This document shows, piece after piece, positions 50,714 through 61,198 of a stretch of DNA of 64,000 nt. Position numbers and translations under genes: made by a program. The notes beneath the pieces are model-generated. The model had not been told where the DNA came from and made no database searches. It saw nothing but the letters and a program-made list of their open reading frames with translations. Position 1 is the first letter of the stretch, and each line of letters opens with the position of its first letter. The stretch comes from a virus: positions 1-64,000 of the IMG/VR virus record IMGVR_UViG_3300010885_022465; one strand, given 5' to 3'.

Positions 50714-50739
50714 AATATTTCTTTTTTCAAATTTAACAA

Positions 50740-53700
50740 TTATTTCAACACTTTAAACTGAACCATGGTAGCATTTATGGTAAAGTCTTCATTAGTGTCA
50801 TTTTCTATTCTAAACAATACAACTCTTCCCTGTTGTCTTAAATGCGGAGCTAATGCTTTTCGAGGTATGTAACATTCATATCCTCCGTAATCTTTTATGG
50901 AATAAGATATTGCATCTGAATCAACTGTTGAAGAAACTATTCCATTTATGTAATTTTCATAGTCATCAAAGAAAAGAATTCTGTTTGGCTTATGATTTGA
51001 GTTTACGCGTATTCTAATGAACTCTTTTGAGTGATATAATACATCGGGTTCATATCTTCCTTGCTTACCAGTAGAAACGCCTGTAACGGAAGTTACCATT
51101 AATTTACCATCAACTATGTTTCCTTCACCTAATCTAAATGTAGCTCCACCTCTCATTCCGTAAAGTTTATTTGCTATAGATAAATATTTATCATAATTGT
51201 AAGATGCTCTACATTGAAGCGCTTGTTGAGTTACGCCATAAATTAATGAGCTAGGCAATAAGTCAGAGCTTCCTTGAGCAAAAACACTTTCATCAAATGT
51301 CATGATGTATTCTTTTGTTAAAACATTAAATACTCCTGACATTTTAGTTTCAACGTTTTTTCCAATGTAAGGAATAACTCTATTTTTATATATCTCTTGA
51401 AATCCTCCTTTCTCGCTCAAAAACTCTATTTGATTAGACGCAAGAGCATATACCCCTGTATCATTAAAAAAGAAAAGAGCATTGTTGTATTCAGCCCAAC
51501 TTCTCCAATACTCATCAGTCATCCCAATTGTTTGAGTAAGCCATAAATAATCTATAGCCCCTTTATTAATGGTACTACCTGAGAAAAGCTCTTCAGCATT
51601 AATATCATTAATTATACGCTTATCTGCAATTACTAATGCTATTCCATTTGAAGTTATTGCATATAAGTTTTGACCTTTTTTGTCTGACATAGCGCTCCAG
51701 GCAAATTTAATCTCTCCGTTATTGTCAGATAAATCTAAAATATTGGATACTAAAAATGTCTTTGTGCTTGGACTGTTTTGTTCATTTACATTTTTTTCTT
51801 CTGACCATGCAATACGTGTAGGGTAATGTGTCTGTTCTTCAAAACCTATCTTTGGAACACTCGTAAATAATCGTAAGTTATTTTTATTTACGTAATCTTG
51901 ATTGATTGTTTGTATGTATTTAAACCCTCCACGTTTCCAATAATCTTGCTCACTACCATAAGTTACAAAATATTGAGGGTCTACATTTCCGTTATTTGGA
52001 TTATCATTGTCCCATGCGTATGGTCTAGGAACGTAATTTTTTAGAGGATAGAATTTGCTTAGACTGTTACGTATAGAAGGCTCTGCTTCAAAAGCAAAAC
52101 ATAAAGGAACTCTAGTTTCAGCTGTAAACATACAGATTAATTGACGTATATATTCAACAAAGAATATACTCGCTGTCATAAGGTCTGGGTCACCTGCGTC
52201 GCTTACGTCGAAATACTGAATCATACCTGGTGATTTCCCATATTTTTGATATGGAAATTGTTGTGATGGAATCCTAAATCCATCAGTGTAAGGAAAAGTA
52301 TTATTTATTCCTTCAGCATCAATATGAGCCCAAATACATTCATTAACATAAGTATCACCTCCAAATACTCTGCTAGGTATTCTATTGTCGTACATTACGT
52401 AAATAGATTCGCTTGGCTTAGGTATGAATAAATTTATATTATAATTTGAGTCAAATTGTTCAAATATTAATTCGTAATTTCTCTGTAGCGATTCAGTATT
52501 AGTAGGTGAATTGTCTTTGTACACTCCGTAAACTTTTTTATCTAAAGGACTTGATTGATAAAAACCATTAGTAGTTATATCGGTAAGAATTACATTTATT
52601 TCAGCTGTAGTTTTGTATGTTATATTTAACCAAGGTTTAGAATCTCCTGAAAGGTTCTCAACGTGTACGTATCTATCAATTGAATAGTATGAATTAAAAT
52701 TATTGTCTGCATTTTGAAACGGTTTATTTATGCAGTCTTCCCATCTTTCAGAAATCAAAGGAAATGAAGATGTTGTTTGTGTTGTTATAGTTCCAATTAA
52801 AGATTTATTTTTTTGAAAATGACCTGTGCTTGTATATTCGGTGATTGTTTCATCTGAAACGTCAGCAGTATTTTGAATCAAATTAACAACATAAACAGGA
52901 CTAACACCTGCAAGCTCATGATTGTAAATTCTATCACTTAAAGTAAGTCTTGAGTAACTCAATAACCCAGGTCCAACCAAAAAACTCGTCGCTGCCTCTA
53001 TGTCGAAAATCTGTTTAGTTGTAACGTCAACATCAGATGTTGAGCCGAACCATGAATTGTACTTAACGTGTCCAGTGTATTCTGTAGGGTTTATGGTTCC
53101 GTCTTCTTTTAAAACCCTAAAAAAAGAAATCATATCAATATTTCTATCCAAATAACCTGAAATCTGTCCTCCTGCATTTACGCTAGTCCGTCCTGAGTAA
53201 CATTCAGAGAAAAACCCCATGGCAGATACTATCTCTAGTTGAAATGAAGAAGGAGTATCATATAATTGATTTAAACTTATTGTATCTAATTTTTCTAAAT
53301 CAGGGAAATAAACATGGCAAGCATCATCATTTGAAAAATTATACATTGCTAAACCTTGAGCGACAACTCTTTTTGCAGGTTTTGTTTTAACAATAGAAAA
53401 ACCTGAGAATCCTGCAGGAATTTCAATGTCTTTTACCGCAATTCCTAATGAATAATAATCAAGACCAAATGCTTTAGGAGCATAAGCAAAAGGTAGGGTA
53501 TTATCGTAATCATTAATATAATATGCCGCAAGGTTTGGTTTTCCAAATTCAAATGAACTATCATTTTGATTGGTAGGATGAACAAGTGCTGTATCGCCAT
53601 TATCGCAAATATTATAACTTAAAAAACCAGGTCTAGAAACAGCATTCTCGTGGTCAAATACCTCGTGAGTTAATACTGCTGTTCCATTTTTATCGTTTTC

Positions 53701-55146
53701 AGGCATAGCTGTTACAGCTCCTTCATAAGAAGTTCCTTTACTATCCGTTAAAGATAATGGAGACCTTCTATTTGGGTGTTGGTATGAATACTTGTTATTT
53801 GGATTTCCTGTAGGAAGTGGAGTTACATAAGTTGGAGAGCCATTATTATCATAAAGCAATATTCCATAACCTTGTCGCTCACCTCGCATAAACGATTTGT
53901 ACATCGCTGCATTATAAGCATTACTATGCCCTTCTTTGTATAGCTTTTGAATTGTAGGAAATATATAGCTTTTTGTAGTATCTAAATTTAATTCATCAAT
54001 AATATCTTTTGATTTATACTTTAAATTCATTAAGTATAATCTTTTATTGTAGAATCGAATAGATTTAGCGGCAACAATACTTGTTACATCTAAATTAGCC
54101 TCTGTATAAGTAATAGAAGTCATTGCGCTTATTTCAGATTGTCTATCTATAAACGAAAATATTCCAACACCAAAAATACTACTTATGTCGTAAGTATGTA
54201 TAATATAAGAAATTGGAGGAGTATCTATCGTTGCTCCTGACTGCCAACAATGACGGATAATTTCAATACTCGCAAAAGCATTGTTATTTACAAAGCGTAA
54301 TTTAATATATGGAGCAAAAGTTGAATTTACTGAAATATCAGGATTTGCAGAAATTAAATTCTGACTAAACAATGGGGAGTGACTATTCTTGTTGATTATA
54401 ACAGGAATTAAATCAGTTAATGGAGAAAATGAAGAGAAATCTCCTGAAGCACTTACATATCTGTACGAATAAGAATATTGACCAACAGGAAGTCCTGCAG
54501 AACCAATGACCGTAGCTCCATTTGGATTTGAATTTACTAAATCAATAAACTGAGGCTTATACAGACTTGCTTGAATAGCTATTGTATATTCACTTAAATT
54601 AAAAAATTCAAAATACTTTTTTGTATTATAGGAGTCAATTAAATCTTGTAAATTAAAAGTCATAGGTTGAGAATAGAAATCTGTAATGTAAAATTCACCG
54701 CCTAAAATACTTTGATTTTTATCGTATTGCAAAGGTTTATCATGATACACAGGGAAATTAACAGACATCAAACATATGTCTCCATCAATACGAATAAAAG
54801 AAGGTTCTGACGGGTTTTTAGAAAATGTAAAATTATCTTTACTACACCATATTTCTACAATATGTCCGTTAATAGATTGTGTCATCACACAACTATAATT
54901 GATAAAATTTATTGTTGATGGATTAGATTGATTTGTATAATCCCTTGTATCTATTGCAGGGTAAAATCCACTTTCACCACCTATATGAGTTTTCCCTAAG
55001 TTATCTCCATCTTGAGCTAAAGACCTCATATTCAATGAGTCAGCATGAAATCCTTCAGGTAATTCGCTTATTAATTCTTTACTTACGTCAGAGTTTACAC
55101 CTTTGCTGTAATTTTTAACGTCATATTTTCCGTGTTGTTGTTTCAT
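50740..55146 (-). CDS. Large tail protein, crAss-type stabilization/muzzle-like (1468 aa)
   Basis: The N-terminus KGVNSDVSKELISELPEGFHADSLNMRSLAQDGDNLGKTHIGGESG follows the pattern seen at the start of the ~1500-residue tail protein of crAss-like and related Bacteroidota podoviruses (G.N.D......LP.G...A.N.R...G). The rest is beta-rich with many Tyr, Asn and Ser, as in a propeller-like tail nozzle. It follows the connector genes and precedes the internal proteins, matching the expected order. Muzzle versus stabilization naming is uncertain. Confidence 0.7.
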   Translation of the reverse strand: MKQQHGKYDVKNYSKGVNSDVSKELISELPEGFHADSLNMRSLAQDGDNLGKTHIGGESGFYPAIDTRDYTNQSNPSTINFINYSCVMTQSINGHIVEIWCSKDNFTFSKNPSEPSFIRIDGDICLMSVNFPVYHDKPLQYDKNQSILGGEFYITDFYSQPMTFNLQDLIDSYNTKKYFEFFNLSEYTIAIQASLYKPQFIDLVNSNPNGATVIGSAGLPVGQYSYSYRYVSASGDFSSFSPLTDLIPVIINKNSHSPLFSQNLISANPDISVNSTFAPYIKLRFVNNNAFASIEIIRHCWQSGATIDTPPISYIIHTYDISSIFGVGIFSFIDRQSEISAMTSITYTEANLDVTSIVAAKSIRFYNKRLYLMNLKYKSKDIIDELNLDTTKSYIFPTIQKLYKEGHSNAYNAAMYKSFMRGERQGYGILLYDNNGSPTYVTPLPTGNPNNKYSYQHPNRRSPLSLTDSKGTSYEGAVTAMPENDKNGTAVLTHEVFDHENAVSRPGFLSYNICDNGDTALVHPTNQNDSSFEFGKPNLAAYYINDYDNTLPFAYAPKAFGLDYYSLGIAVKDIEIPAGFSGFSIVKTKPAKRVVAQGLAMYNFSNDDACHVYFPDLEKLDTISLNQLYDTPSSFQLEIVSAMGFFSECYSGRTSVNAGGQISGYLDRNIDMISFFRVLKEDGTINPTEYTGHVKYNSWFGSTSDVDVTTKQIFDIEAATSFLVGPGLLSYSRLTLSDRIYNHELAGVSPVYVVNLIQNTADVSDETITEYTSTGHFQKNKSLIGTITTQTTSSFPLISERWEDCINKPFQNADNNFNSYYSIDRYVHVENLSGDSKPWLNITYKTTAEINVILTDITTNGFYQSSPLDKKVYGVYKDNSPTNTESLQRNYELIFEQFDSNYNINLFIPKPSESIYVMYDNRIPSRVFGGDTYVNECIWAHIDAEGINNTFPYTDGFRIPSQQFPYQKYGKSPGMIQYFDVSDAGDPDLMTASIFFVEYIRQLICMFTAETRVPLCFAFEAEPSIRNSLSKFYPLKNYVPRPYAWDNDNPNNGNVDPQYFVTYGSEQDYWKRGGFKYIQTINQDYVNKNNLRLFTSVPKIGFEEQTHYPTRIAWSEEKNVNEQNSPSTKTFLVSNILDLSDNNGEIKFAWSAMSDKKGQNLYAITSNGIALVIADKRIINDINAEELFSGSTINKGAIDYLWLTQTIGMTDEYWRSWAEYNNALFFFNDTGVYALASNQIEFLSEKGGFQEIYKNRVIPYIGKNVETKMSGVFNVLTKEYIMTFDESVFAQGSSDLLPSSLIYGVTQQALQCRASYNYDKYLSIANKLYGMRGGATFRLGEGNIVDGKLMVTSVTGVSTGKQGRYEPDVLYHSKEFIRIRVNSNHKPNRILFFDDYENYINGIVSSTVDSDAISYSIKDYGGYECYIPRKALAPHLRQQGRVVLFRIENDTNEDFTINATMVQFKVLK

Positions 55147-55149
55147 TTT

Positions 55150-55392
55150 TTATTTGCTTTTAAATAAAGATGGAATTTTATTTAACTTTTTTTTTCTTTT
55201 TTCGCAACCACAATCTTCCTTACCAAGAACGTTTGCTAAGGATTTTGCTGCCTTATCTAATCTTATAGATTTTGCGACAAAAGCTACATCGTCTCCAAGA
55301 CCTCTTCTTATTGCTGAATATCCCATTTTTATTGTTTTAACAATTCCATTTTCGCAAAGAAAGAGCTTTTCTTGTTGGTCTTCCTTTTTCAT
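55150..55392 (-). CDS. Small basic virion-associated protein (80 aa)
   Basis: Lys-rich with a CGCEKRKKKLN motif near the C-terminus; similar short Cys-x-Cys basic proteins occur next to tail genes in crAss-like phages. The ATG at 55392 overlaps the DUF6321 gene by 56 nt; an internal start at MGYSAIRRGLG (55326) is possible. Confidence 0.55.
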   Translation of the reverse strand: MKKEDQQEKLFLCENGIVKTIKMGYSAIRRGLGDDVAFVAKSIRLDKAAKSLANVLGKEDCGCEKRKKKLNKIPSLFKSK

Positions 55393-55618
55393 CTTTCATT
55401 GGTCCAGGCATTCCTGACATCCTTGCGCAAAAACTTTTTCTTCTTTTTGCTGCAGCGCTATCAGGCTTTAATTTTGATGGTGGTGTTGTAACAGCCATTT
55501 TTAAATGACTACCAGGATTTTGTCTTCTATAAGAAGCAACTCCTTTTGCGTTTAATCCACCTGAAGGATTCTTACCTTCTTTTCTCTGCCAAGCAGCTGT
55601 TTTATGTTTTCCTTCCAT
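55337..55618 (-). CDS. DUF6321-family small protein (93 aa)
   Basis: AAWQRKEGKNPSGGLNAKGVASYRRQNPGSHLK...AAKRRKSFCARMSGMPGPMKDEKGRPTRKALSLRKWNC matches, from memory, a short family widespread in marine and Bacteroidota phages (DUF6321). Function unknown; strongly basic, possibly DNA-associated in the virion. Confidence 0.75.
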   Translation of the reverse strand: MEGKHKTAAWQRKEGKNPSGGLNAKGVASYRRQNPGSHLKMAVTTPPSKLKPDSAAAKRRKSFCARMSGMPGPMKDEKGRPTRKALSLRKWNC

Positions 55619-55619
55619 A

Positions 55620-56393
55620 TTACTTATGAATCATGTTAGAAATGTACTCTTCCATAGATGTTTTTTCAGATGTATCCATTGATTTAACACGCTTACGTGC
55701 TTTATTCCATGAACCACCAACTAAATCATTTAATCTGCTGTATGCGTCGTTCCAAAGTATTCTGAATTTACGTGGGTCACGAGATTTCATAGCATTGTAA
55801 AATCTTTCTTCAACGTAATCGTTTACTGCTCTTTCAAAAAATCTAGGAACTACAGGTAAGTCACCAATCTCACCACCCATACTATTATAGACAATTCTAA
55901 TATTTTCGTAGTTCAAACAATCTCTACTTAACATGATTATTCCGTTAATGGTATTGTAATAAAATTTCTGACCTGCAAAACCAATGTAATTAGCATTTCC
56001 CATAATTCGTTGGTTCGGCTGAAAAATATCAGAACTTTGACTACCATCATCTTTAACTCGAGACGTATATCCTTCACCACTAGATTGATTGTTAAAGTTT
56101 CTTTTCCAATAAACTACTTGACTTTTTTGAGGAGAACATAATCCACCGTGATACAAATATATTTCACGAATATTAAACGTTCCCTTTGGCATTGGCAATT
56201 GCAATGTTTTAGGAACTTCAATGTCTTGTTGTAGCTTTCCCCAAAAAGTATCAAAAGATAATTCTTGTAATGCATCTTGTATTCTTGATATGTACCACCC
56301 TTTATTAAAACCACTTCTAAACTCTGTATCATTCAAAGTAGAAGTTATCTCCGCTAAAAGATGGTCAACTGATACGTAATCGTTTGAATTCAT
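55620..56393 (-). CDS. Ring/connector protein (257 aa)
   Basis: Helical N-terminus (LLAEITSTLNDTEFRSGFNKGWYISRIQDALQELS) followed by beta sheet and a helical C-terminus, the arrangement of head-to-tail adaptor proteins. It is one of three ~250-residue proteins between capsid and tail genes, as in crAss-like ring proteins. A specific ring number cannot be assigned. Confidence 0.65.
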   Translation of the reverse strand: MNSNDYVSVDHLLAEITSTLNDTEFRSGFNKGWYISRIQDALQELSFDTFWGKLQQDIEVPKTLQLPMPKGTFNIREIYLYHGGLCSPQKSQVVYWKRNFNNQSSGEGYTSRVKDDGSQSSDIFQPNQRIMGNANYIGFAGQKFYYNTINGIIMLSRDCLNYENIRIVYNSMGGEIGDLPVVPRFFERAVNDYVEERFYNAMKSRDPRKFRILWNDAYSRLNDLVGGSWNKARKRVKSMDTSEKTSMEEYISNMIHK

Positions 56394-56402
56394 AGCTTAT
56401 TA

Positions 56403-57134
56403 TTATTCAGTTTCTTGTTGTTGTTGCTGTTGTGCTTGTTGACGAGTTCCTGGAACTTGAGGGATTGAGCCTTTAGCTTCATCAGAACCATCATTCTGTC
56501 TTTCATCAGGAATCATTAAAATCATTCTTCCTAACTGAAGTACTTGAGTAATTACATCCAATACTAATTCATCAGGTAATGGAATTTCATCATCTAAACT
56601 TGGAAGTCGATTAGGATTTAATGTAGATAAAATAGATATTTCTAAATCTGTAATTGGCAATTTATCAACTCCAAGCAAATATAATCTATCAACACTTACA
56701 TCATCTACTGTTTGACCTACTCTATAAAAATAAGGGTTTTCAGGTTTAGGTTTTGTGTATTCATCTAAATACAAATGTTGTACTTGTTTAGAAAATGTAG
56801 GTTGAAAAAATACTTGAGCAAATGAATATCCATTACAATCATCATTATCTTCAAGATTATAACAAATGTAATTAACTCCTTTTTGAAAAGGCAAATCAAT
56901 TATTTGTGTTGGAAGGTCAATAAATTTTCTACCTTTTATATCTTTTTGTATAGGAACAGAAGAATATGTAGAAGTAAATAAATCTGTATTTGTTACAGGA
57001 TAATGTTGAGCTCTAAGTTTGTTTGCAACAACCATAACCCAATATACAATTTGAGCAAACGTAATGTCAGCATCATCAAATGTTTTTTTCAGGGATTTTT
57101 CAAGGTCGTATGCGACGTAACGATATGTTGCCAT
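56403..57134 (-). CDS. Ring/connector protein with Gln-rich tail (243 aa)
   Basis: Starts TYRYVAYDLEKSLKKTFDDADITFAQIVYWVMVVANKLRA, again a helical adaptor-like N-terminus, then beta strands, and ends in a poly-Gln tail. Same size class and context as its neighbours; likely part of the portal-tail interface. Confidence 0.65.
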   Translation of the reverse strand: MATYRYVAYDLEKSLKKTFDDADITFAQIVYWVMVVANKLRAQHYPVTNTDLFTSTYSSVPIQKDIKGRKFIDLPTQIIDLPFQKGVNYICYNLEDNDDCNGYSFAQVFFQPTFSKQVQHLYLDEYTKPKPENPYFYRVGQTVDDVSVDRLYLLGVDKLPITDLEISILSTLNPNRLPSLDDEIPLPDELVLDVITQVLQLGRMILMIPDERQNDGSDEAKGSIPQVPGTRQQAQQQQQQETE

Positions 57135-57156
57135 AAGTATATTTATTAATCAATAA

Positions 57157-57164
57157 CAAATATA
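57157..57164 (-). promoter_or_regulatory. -7 box TATATTTG within the late operon
   Basis: CAAATATA read leftward is TATATTTG, 23 nt before the ATG at 57134, in the 43-bp gap between two connector genes. It may boost tail-gene expression independently of the capsid unit. Confidence 0.45.
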
Positions 57165-57177
57165 CAAAACAAAACCT

Positions 57178-57930
57178 TTATATTACATTAAGTAATAACT
57201 GCATATCAGCTTGAGTAGCTGTGGTAATTGTAGTGCCATCTCCTTGTTTGTAAGCAATATATTGCAATGCCTTATTAAATAGCAATTGAAACGTAGAACT
57301 AGGGAATTCTATATTGTCATTAATTGTAGTAATTGGAACAGGTTTCTTAACCCAAAATACTGCTACAAACTGATTAGGTATAGCTGGTCGTATTTCTATT
57401 TCTTGAGAAACATTGCCTGCATTATTATCTGTATGATTGTATGGAGATAAATAACAATATCTTTTTAAAACAGTAGCTATTGAATTTCCACCGTATCCAG
57501 CTTCAAATGGATTGTCTTTATTTCTTGACCATTCTTCAATTGTAAGACGTTTACAATCTTCAGTTGAGTTGATATACTTCTTGTCAGGTCGATAAGCGCT
57601 GTTAGTTAATAAAACCGTAGGAGCAGGTACACCTGTAGTTCCGACAGTTGGTAATGGAAACACTGAAAGTATTGTCCAAGGTTCTGTTGGAAATGTTGTT
57701 AAACTAACGCGAGAATAATTGTTTGTTTGAAATATTCCTGAATAAGCAATATCTCTGAAAAATTCTTCACCTAATTTATCACCACCTAGAGTTAAGTTGA
57801 CAACCGACGTTAACCAGTTAATAGCCGCATTAATTGCAGGTATATAATCTAAGTCATCTCTGTAGTAGTCAGAGCCTTCTGCGTCTAACGCAAACGCTAA
57901 TTGTTTTCTTAACTCTAGTGCTGAAATCAT
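57178..57930 (-). CDS. Ring/connector protein (250 aa)
   Basis: MISALELRKQLAFALDAEGSDYYRDDLDYIPAINAAINWL is a helical adaptor-like N-terminus; the central part is beta-rich and the end helical (LLFNKALQYIAYKQGD). Third member of the connector group. Function by synteny. Confidence 0.65.
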   Translation of the reverse strand: MISALELRKQLAFALDAEGSDYYRDDLDYIPAINAAINWLTSVVNLTLGGDKLGEEFFRDIAYSGIFQTNNYSRVSLTTFPTEPWTILSVFPLPTVGTTGVPAPTVLLTNSAYRPDKKYINSTEDCKRLTIEEWSRNKDNPFEAGYGGNSIATVLKRYCYLSPYNHTDNNAGNVSQEIEIRPAIPNQFVAVFWVKKPVPITTINDNIEFPSSTFQLLFNKALQYIAYKQGDGTTITTATQADMQLLLNVI

Positions 57931-57936
57931 CTTTTA

Positions 57937-58692
57937 TTAAATTGCAGAAGGAACAATAATTCTATTGTCTTCTATTTTTGAATTTCTTAACTTTTTATTC
58001 AATAACTCTTGATGTTGCTCTTCGTTTTTCTTAGCAATAACAGTAGTTAATGTTTTTCTTAACTCAGTAACATCAGTTGAAATTGGAATACCTTCTAATT
58101 TACAACGAGAAATAACTGCGTGGTCAGAAAAATTATTTACTATATTGCTTGATTGAACCAATCTTTGAGCCCAAGCAGCATCAATATTCTGAACCGTATT
58201 CATATCTTCAAAAATCTCATATCCAAAAGCAGAACATTTTCTTAACCACTCAGCAGTTGATTTAGAGTTAGTTACATGTGATGCTACAGAAATAATTTTT
58301 TCACCATTACTTGTACGAGTTCTTGAACGCAATACATTTGAAAATTTAATTTTTCCATGAGGAGGAACAGTCTCTACTCCACGAATTTTATCTCCAAAAA
58401 TTGAATATTGAGATGCAAACACAAAAAATGTTGCAGGTTCATCCATATAATCATCAAACAATTCTTTTTCAGATAATGGTTCACCTGAAGTTCTACTAAC
58501 TGGAGCAGTCGTAGTAACTTGCTTCAATCTTTCTTCCCATCGTGCATTTTGCTCTTCTAATAATTTGTACACTTCTTCCATTGAAATTGAAGGAGATGAA
58601 ATGTCTTTTTTTGCTGTAGGTGTTTTTACCTCTGTGCGTTCAACAACCTTTGTTGGTTCTTCTTGAGCGTCTTGTACTTTTTCTATTGCCAT
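57937..58692 (-). CDS. Head-associated protein (251 aa)
   Basis: A charged N-terminal coiled region (about 10-60; MEEVYKLLEEQNARWEERLKQ) precedes a compact domain with FFVFASQYSIFGDKIRGVETVPPHGKIKF and KCSAFGYEIFEDM. First gene after the capsid gene and its terminator-like hairpin; probably a head completion or auxiliary protein, by position. Confidence 0.6.
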   Translation of the reverse strand: MAIEKVQDAQEEPTKVVERTEVKTPTAKKDISSPSISMEEVYKLLEEQNARWEERLKQVTTTAPVSRTSGEPLSEKELFDDYMDEPATFFVFASQYSIFGDKIRGVETVPPHGKIKFSNVLRSRTRTSNGEKIISVASHVTNSKSTAEWLRKCSAFGYEIFEDMNTVQNIDAAWAQRLVQSSNIVNNFSDHAVISRCKLEGIPISTDVTELRKTLTTVIAKKNEEQHQELLNKKLRNSKIEDNRIIVPSAI

Positions 58693-58703
58693 TGTTATTT
58701 TTT

Positions 58704-58739
58704 AAAATAAAAAGGGTAGGAAGAATTAACTCCCTACCC
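58704..58739 (-). terminator. Partial terminator after the capsid gene
   Basis: Leftward, GGGTAGG pairs with CCTACCC (58733-58739/58714-58720) around a 12-nt loop and is followed by TTTTTATTTT. Attenuation here would raise capsid mRNA over the tail genes. Confidence 0.75.
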
Positions 58740-58750
58740 GATTCGAGTTA

Positions 58751-59989
58751 TTATAGTTTTACATCAATTGATGCACAAGCTAATGGATTGTTAAATTTAA
58801 CCCCCATGTTTGAGTCAACGTAAACTTCACCAAAACGTTTTGGAATACCATCAGCTAAAGCTAAAGTATCACCTGAACGCTCACCCCACATTTGAACACG
58901 TTTCATGTTCTTCATGTCTAAGATTGCGATACGGTTTTGGAATTCAGCTGGGAAAGATGCAGTATCTTCAAATCGTTTGTAAGGACACAATACGATACGA
59001 GAAGAACCAATGTTGATTTCTTTCAAGTTCAACAATGCCATGTCATTTTGAGGCTCGTAACGAGTGTGCTCGTTTTTGTAAGCTAATGACAATTGACGGT
59101 GTAATGTAGGAGTCATGAACGCCATACGAACTGCACCATATTGACCATATTCAGAAGCTAATACCGCTTCCTCGAATGCATCAACCAAAGTTGTAGATGT
59201 AGCTTGAATTTTTGGAGAACCAGCTTCTAACATAGAAGTGTAAACACCACCTGTAGTTTTTGCTGGAGTTCCGTTAGCAGTTTTTACTTCACCTTTTGAA
59301 CCATTCCAAAATGCATTGGACATGTCAATTCTGTGTTGTTCAAACAACTTGTCACGCTCCATAGAAAGGAAGTTAGAAGTTGTTCCTGCATTACGCATTT
59401 TGTGTAATTCTACTTCACCGTAACGGATAGCACGGTTGAATAATTGAATGTAGTTAGAACGCTCAATTGTAGACATACGGAAGTATTGTGCGAAACCTTC
59501 AGAACCATCGTGGTCAACTGTAGAAAGGTTAGCCAATAAATCGTTTGCAGCTACTGCAGGCAAAGATTTGTTTACATAAGGAGTAACAGTGATTGTCAAC
59601 AAAGTTGAATCAAAATCAGTAATTACACCTTTGTAGTTTCCTGGGTAAACAACAATCATGTTTGTTGATACGAAATCCAAAGAAGCAACAGAGATAACTT
59701 GAGTTGCAGGGTAAGATACTGCAGCAGCAGAAGCAGTCGCAACAATCGCCTCACGTTGATAAGTAGATTCTTGGAAGAAGAACTCATCAGAAGGATTGCT
59801 TTCAACCTCTTGTTGGTTAAGGAAAGATAAATCTAAGAACTGCTGTGGTGCAGCGTCAAAGATTAATTTGTTAGTCATTTTCTGAACTAACGTTGACACT
59901 CCGTGTCCGTAGTTAGCTGCGTACTGAGAACCTACCGAGTTTAAGTTCGCGTTGCTAAATCTACCTGAGTTGATGTTTTGTGTAGGCAT
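58751..59989 (-). CDS. Major capsid protein (HK97-fold type)
   Basis: 412 residues with balanced codons and few Cys. It begins MPTQNINSGRFSNANLNSVG and has an N-terminal helix, an extended-loop region with Thr/Val strands (about 80-145), an FWNGSKGEVKTANGTPAKTT stretch, and a C-terminal part (AFMTPTLHRQLSLAYKNEHTR, LDMKNMKRVQMW) of the kind seen in Bacteroidota phage capsids. It directly follows the scaffold gene and is followed by an attenuator, as expected for the most abundant protein. Confidence 0.85.
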   Translation of the reverse strand: MPTQNINSGRFSNANLNSVGSQYAANYGHGVSTLVQKMTNKLIFDAAPQQFLDLSFLNQQEVESNPSDEFFFQESTYQREAIVATASAAAVSYPATQVISVASLDFVSTNMIVVYPGNYKGVITDFDSTLLTITVTPYVNKSLPAVAANDLLANLSTVDHDGSEGFAQYFRMSTIERSNYIQLFNRAIRYGEVELHKMRNAGTTSNFLSMERDKLFEQHRIDMSNAFWNGSKGEVKTANGTPAKTTGGVYTSMLEAGSPKIQATSTTLVDAFEEAVLASEYGQYGAVRMAFMTPTLHRQLSLAYKNEHTRYEPQNDMALLNLKEINIGSSRIVLCPYKRFEDTASFPAEFQNRIAILDMKNMKRVQMWGERSGDTLALADGIPKRFGEVYVDSNMGVKFNNPLACASIDVKL

Positions 59990-60019
59990 CGTGTTTATTT
60001 GTTTTTAGTTAAACCTTAT

Positions 60020-61198
60020 TTATACGTAAGGGTCATTTTTGAATGCGCTCATTCCTGATAAATGCGCCACAGCCGATAAATCAGGTTTGTCGTTCCCTTG
60101 GGTTGACTTCTGTTTTCTTATCGTCTTTGGGCTGGAATCAACAATTCTCATATTCGCCTCACTTTCTCCTTGTCTTTTCGCCTTACCTGTCGCAGATTCA
60201 ACTATTTTATTACCATATAATGCGTATGCAAGTCTTTCGGCTGCATCTTCATTATAAGTACCATCCTCATTTATAAATAAGTTATCGATTCTTCCCTCAA
60301 CCAAGACCGAACGAATTTTTCCTAATTCGCCCTTACTGAAGTTGGGGTACTTCTTTGTAAGAGATTCCACGGAAAGCGTAGCACTTTGTTTCACGGCTTG
60401 AAATCTGCCCTTCTCCTTAGTTTCAATACGCTCACGTTCCTTCTCAATCGCAACTTTTTCTTCATTGAAGAATCGTTTAGTTGTCTTCGCTAACATACGT
60501 AATTGTCTGTCATACTCTGCAGATGTGATTTCTCCTGAATCCAAGTCATCTTGTAATTCTTCGAACTCATCTTTCAAGTAGTGCTGAACAAGTCGATTTG
60601 AGTCTTGCTTCTCAAAGGAGTCGTCATAATTCAGTCTTTTTGATTCCTGGAAAAATTCTTTCCAATCCTCATTCTCAGCCCAAGCAGAAACAACGTCTTT
60701 AATTTCTTTTGGCATTGAACCCAAGTCTTCCAAAATTGCATTGTAGTTTTTTTCTACTTCTGCTTTTTCTTGCGCTTGTGTTCTCCATGCATCCACACTT
60801 CCAAAGAACTTCTCTACGTCGTCAATTCCATATTTTGATTTAACTAACTTGTTTAACTCTTTCGGTACTTCAAAGTCAATTTTAACTTCTTTTCCTTTTT
60901 TAGTTTTTTTTGTTAATCCAAAAACATCTGAATCATCTTCTTCTTCCTCCTCTTCAGAATCATTTTCAAATTCTTCTTCTTCCTCTTCTTCATCGTCTGA
61001 TGATTGTGCTTGACCACTTATAGAAGCTATCAAGTCTTTATACTCATCTGATTCTTTAAACTTAGGGTCGATACTTGTAAAGTAATCAATTTGTCTTTGC
61101 AACCCTTCATCTGTGAATTCAGCCTGAGTATTTTGAGCTGAATTATTGTTCTCAAGTTCTTGAGCAATTTTTTCAGCTTCTTTCTCTAGGTTATCCAT
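60020..61198 (-). CDS. Scaffolding protein
   Basis: 392-residue, mostly helical protein with a long acidic tract (poly-Glu/Asp, about residues 70-95), coiled coils (about 195-270) and a basic C-terminus (TIRKQKSTQGNDK). This composition between portal and capsid genes is characteristic of internal scaffolds that guide prohead assembly. No protease motif is apparent. Confidence 0.8.
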   Translation of the reverse strand: MDNLEKEAEKIAQELENNNSAQNTQAEFTDEGLQRQIDYFTSIDPKFKESDEYKDLIASISGQAQSSDDEEEEEEEFENDSEEEEEEDDSDVFGLTKKTKKGKEVKIDFEVPKELNKLVKSKYGIDDVEKFFGSVDAWRTQAQEKAEVEKNYNAILEDLGSMPKEIKDVVSAWAENEDWKEFFQESKRLNYDDSFEKQDSNRLVQHYLKDEFEELQDDLDSGEITSAEYDRQLRMLAKTTKRFFNEEKVAIEKERERIETKEKGRFQAVKQSATLSVESLTKKYPNFSKGELGKIRSVLVEGRIDNLFINEDGTYNEDAAERLAYALYGNKIVESATGKAKRQGESEANMRIVDSSPKTIRKQKSTQGNDKPDLSAVAHLSGMSAFKNDPYV